DNA of 6,447 bases. Source: JBOFZL01 sp051655155. Lineage in GTDB: Bacteria > Bacillota > Clostridia > Peptostreptococcales > Filifactoraceae. The translations under genes were made by a program, and so were the position numbers. This document shows, piece by piece, positions 4,535-6,447 of this stretch (the first letter of the stretch is position 1; every line of letters begins with the position of its first letter). The notes beneath the pieces were generated by a model. The model was given only the letters and a program-made list of their open reading frames with translations. It was not told the origin of the DNA and searched no databases. The DNA lies in assembly GCA_051655155.1 (NCBI GenBank), contig JBOFZL010000035.1, positions 1 through 6,447 on the forward strand, in the 5' to 3' direction.

Positions 4535-6447
4535 TTAGTTGAATTTTTCAAATAGATTTTTCATTGGAGTTACTCCATGGTAATTGAAGATATTTGATGC
4601 ATTTGATTTATCTTGATAGTAACTATCATTTACTAAAGTATTGGTTACTTTAATATCTATGTTAGGGTTATCTTTATCTATAATAAATTTACCATCTTTT
4701 GAATAATCTTTAAGGTTTACCCAAGTAGGATTATCTGTATTTAACGGTTTCGATGTATTTATAAATACATCAACTTGTTCATAATTCATAGGCAATATTT
4801 CTTTTACAGAGTACGCTCCTTTTGTAATATAATTTAATGTAGTATCTGGATTATAAGAAATATTAGTAGAAGTATCTTTTAAATAAAAGTTTAAGGTTTG
4901 TTTTGTGTTTCCAGCTAAGTCTACAGTATATGTTTGGTCACCAACTATAGATATAGAGAATTTATAATTAGGATTAACTTTATTATTAGGTATGGTTTCC
5001 CATATACCAGTATTGTTTTTATGCACGATGTCTTTTCTAATAGTGATGCTACCTTTTATAAATGGAATATCTACTTTTGGCTTGTTGAAATATTCTTTAT
5101 TGGTTGTATTTCCATCTTTGTATTCAACAGTAGCTTCAACGTTGGTATCAACATTATTTTGACCTTGATAAATGTCTTTTGGTTTAACTTTAAACTTTAT
5201 GGTTACTCCATTAGAATCTATATTAATAGGACTCCATGTTAAAGAGTCGTAAGTTTTATTATTTATTGTTTTTTTTCCAATAGTTGTAGCTATATCAACT
5301 GCAGGTGAACCAGATGGTTTTTCTATTACTGCAGTTTTTCCAGTTCCATATCCATCCATTACTATATTAAAAGGCTCTGTAACTATATCTGTTATAGTAG
5401 CATTAGGTATTGTAATATTTGGAGTGTTGTCTTTATATATTAATAATTTTCTAATAGATAATATATTCTTTGTGTTATTATCAGATTTCCAAAAACTTAT
5501 GTCTACTTTATGCTTTCCAGGAGTTAGACCACGTTTACGATATATAGTCTGTTCCATATTATTTGAAGTGAATTTATGAGTTGGAACTTCTTCTCCTACT
5601 ATATCTCCATCTATTCTAATTAGTGCTCTATCTATATATTCTCCGGAATTACCTTGTGCAATCCATTCAAATCCAGTACCTTCAAATTCAAAGGTTATAC
5701 TATTTCCATTTGTATTTGTAACCATATAACTTTTATTACTTTGTGAAGTTCCAACTGTACGTTTTTGCCATTGGCTACCAGGTTGACTATGGTACTTTAT
5801 AATAGAGTTATCATACATCAAAGTTGTAAACTGGGGTTTAGGTGTACTAACTTTTAAAGCTATTTCAAACTCTCCAGTATGATTTCCAGCTTTATCTTTT
5901 ACAGGTGTTGCCGTTTTTTCTTTTATCAAGCTATTACTTATAGTATTTTTATTAACTACTTCTATATCTATATTTTTATTATCTTTTGATAGATTAAAAG
6001 TTGATCCTTTATTTATCACTGTACCATTTACTTTAATTTCTTGTAGTGCATAGTTTGACGGAATATTTATTTCTTTTACAGTATAATCTCCTGCGACCAA
6101 ATACTTATCTGCATCAGCAACAACAGTAGATAATATAACTTTTCCATCAGGTGATACAGTATGTGGACCAATTAAATGTAGCTCCCCTGTGTCATTAAAA
6201 TCTTTAGATTTTAATTTGTAGGTTTTATTGTATGGAACTATACCTGCAGGGTCAGTAGTATAAATAGCACGCTCTATAACTATTTCAAAAGGAGTATCAT
6301 CAGCTATTATTTGGCCTAAAGTATTTTTTACATTTTTAGTAACTTTAATTTTACCTTTTTTAGGGCTTATGTTTACAGTAGGATCTTCTTTGAAAGCTTC
6401 TGATGATTCTGAATTTGTAGTAGGATCTTTGTAGTTTATATCTGCAC
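4535..6447 (-). CDS. Cna_B-type surface protein with jelly-roll domain, 5' end outside the window
   Basis: The frame is open to the window edge, so 636 C-terminal residues are visible and the true start lies beyond 6447. A TTG at 6100 is only a leucine codon inside a domain. Numbering visible residues, about 31-167 is a Cna_B/SpaA-like prealbumin fold (GKIKVTKN, AGDYTVKEI, IEVVNKN). About 170-204 and 341-463 appear to be the two parts of one extracellular beta-sandwich. Between them, about 205-340 is a galactose-binding-like jelly-roll (SITFEFEGTGFEWIA, RALIRIDG, GLTPGKHKVDI). About 464-605 is a second Cna_B-like fold (SITIRKDI, AYSVKEI, IDIKVTN). Lys37/Glu125/Asn165 and Lys471/Glu549/Asn602 sit where such folds form intramolecular isopeptide bonds. 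The protein ends NLFEKFN with no LPxTG or membrane helix, and the visible part has no cysteine. Clostridial relatives often carry a von Willebrand A domain upstream, not visible here. It is probably a surface or secreted, sugar-binding or adhesive protein (inferred). Confidence 0.8.
   Translation of the reverse strand, partial: ADINYKDPTTNSESSEAFKEDPTVNISPKKGKIKVTKNVKNTLGQIIADDTPFEIVIERAIYTTDPAGIVPYNKTYKLKSKDFNDTGELHLIGPHTVSPDGKVILSTVVADADKYLVAGDYTVKEINIPSNYALQEIKVNGTVINKGSTFNLSKDNKNIDIEVVNKNTISNSLIKEKTATPVKDKAGNHTGEFEIALKVSTPKPQFTTLMYDNSIIKYHSQPGSQWQKRTVGTSQSNKSYMVTNTNGNSITFEFEGTGFEWIAQGNSGEYIDRALIRIDGDIVGEEVPTHKFTSNNMEQTIYRKRGLTPGKHKVDISFWKSDNNTKNILSIRKLLIYKDNTPNITIPNATITDIVTEPFNIVMDGYGTGKTAVIEKPSGSPAVDIATTIGKKTINNKTYDSLTWSPINIDSNGVTIKFKVKPKDIYQGQNNVDTNVEATVEYKDGNTTNKEYFNKPKVDIPFIKGSITIRKDIVHKNNTGIWETIPNNKVNPNYKFSISIVGDQTYTVDLAGNTKQTLNFYLKDTSTNISYNPDTTLNYITKGAYSVKEILPMNYEQVDVFINTSKPLNTDNPTWVNLKDYSKDGKFIIDKDNPNIDIKVTNTLVNDSYYQDKSNASNIFNYHGVTPMKNLFEKFN

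Noticed and set aside
4934..5242. Plus-strand 102-codon open frame
   Set aside because: It is antisense to the second Cna_B-like region and shows no recognisable domain.
1..6447. CRISPR array, insertion sequence, tRNA, rRNA or riboswitch
   Set aside because: I found no regularly spaced repeats, transposase, terminal repeats flanking a gene, or conserved RNA motif.

Overview
The window comes from a very AT-rich, low-GC Gram-positive genome. Codon use is dominated by A/T-ending codons, Shine-Dalgarno sites are strong (AAAGGGG, GGAGG, AGGAAGGTG), and the protein families (replication-relaxation, DUF11, GEVED, Cna_B-like) point to a spore-forming member of the Clostridia. No gene pins down the species, and there are no rRNA or tRNA genes. 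The mobilisation/replication-type gene at the left edge suggests a plasmid or integrated element, but nothing in the window proves it.

Layout. Bases 1-334 are AT-rich non-coding DNA leading into a rightward gene (335-922) for a replication-relaxation-like protein: winged helix plus a nuclease-like C-terminal half. A 171-bp convergent gap (923-1093) holds a long imperfect hairpin. Everything to the right is on the minus strand. A two-gene operon is read from 4387 down to 1094. Its first gene encodes a 775-residue mosaic (Cys-containing N-terminus, SdrD_B-like domain, DUF6923-like beta-propeller, GEVED domain, DUF11). After 24 bp comes a 313-residue protein with two 39-residue CxC...C repeats, two DUF11-like domains and a CCxxC tail. 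Upstream of the operon (4388-4534) lie an 18-bp perfect inverted repeat, a sigma-K-like promoter match and the terminator of the next gene. The last gene (4535 to beyond 6447) lacks its 5' end in this window. It encodes a cysteine-free protein with two Cna_B-like domains and a jelly-roll domain between them.

How they may work together. The two operon proteins look like extracellular structural modules, yet start without a signal peptide, end without a sortase motif or membrane anchor, and carry about ten cysteines each, many of them near the termini. With a sigma-K-type promoter match, this fits proteins made in the mother cell and cross-linked onto the spore surface (exosporium, coat or appendage). 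That is an inference. The neighbouring Cna_B protein also lacks a C-terminal anchor, but has no visible cysteines and sits behind its own terminator, so it may be a separate secreted or surface factor. The replication-relaxation gene is probably unrelated in function and says more about the genetic context.
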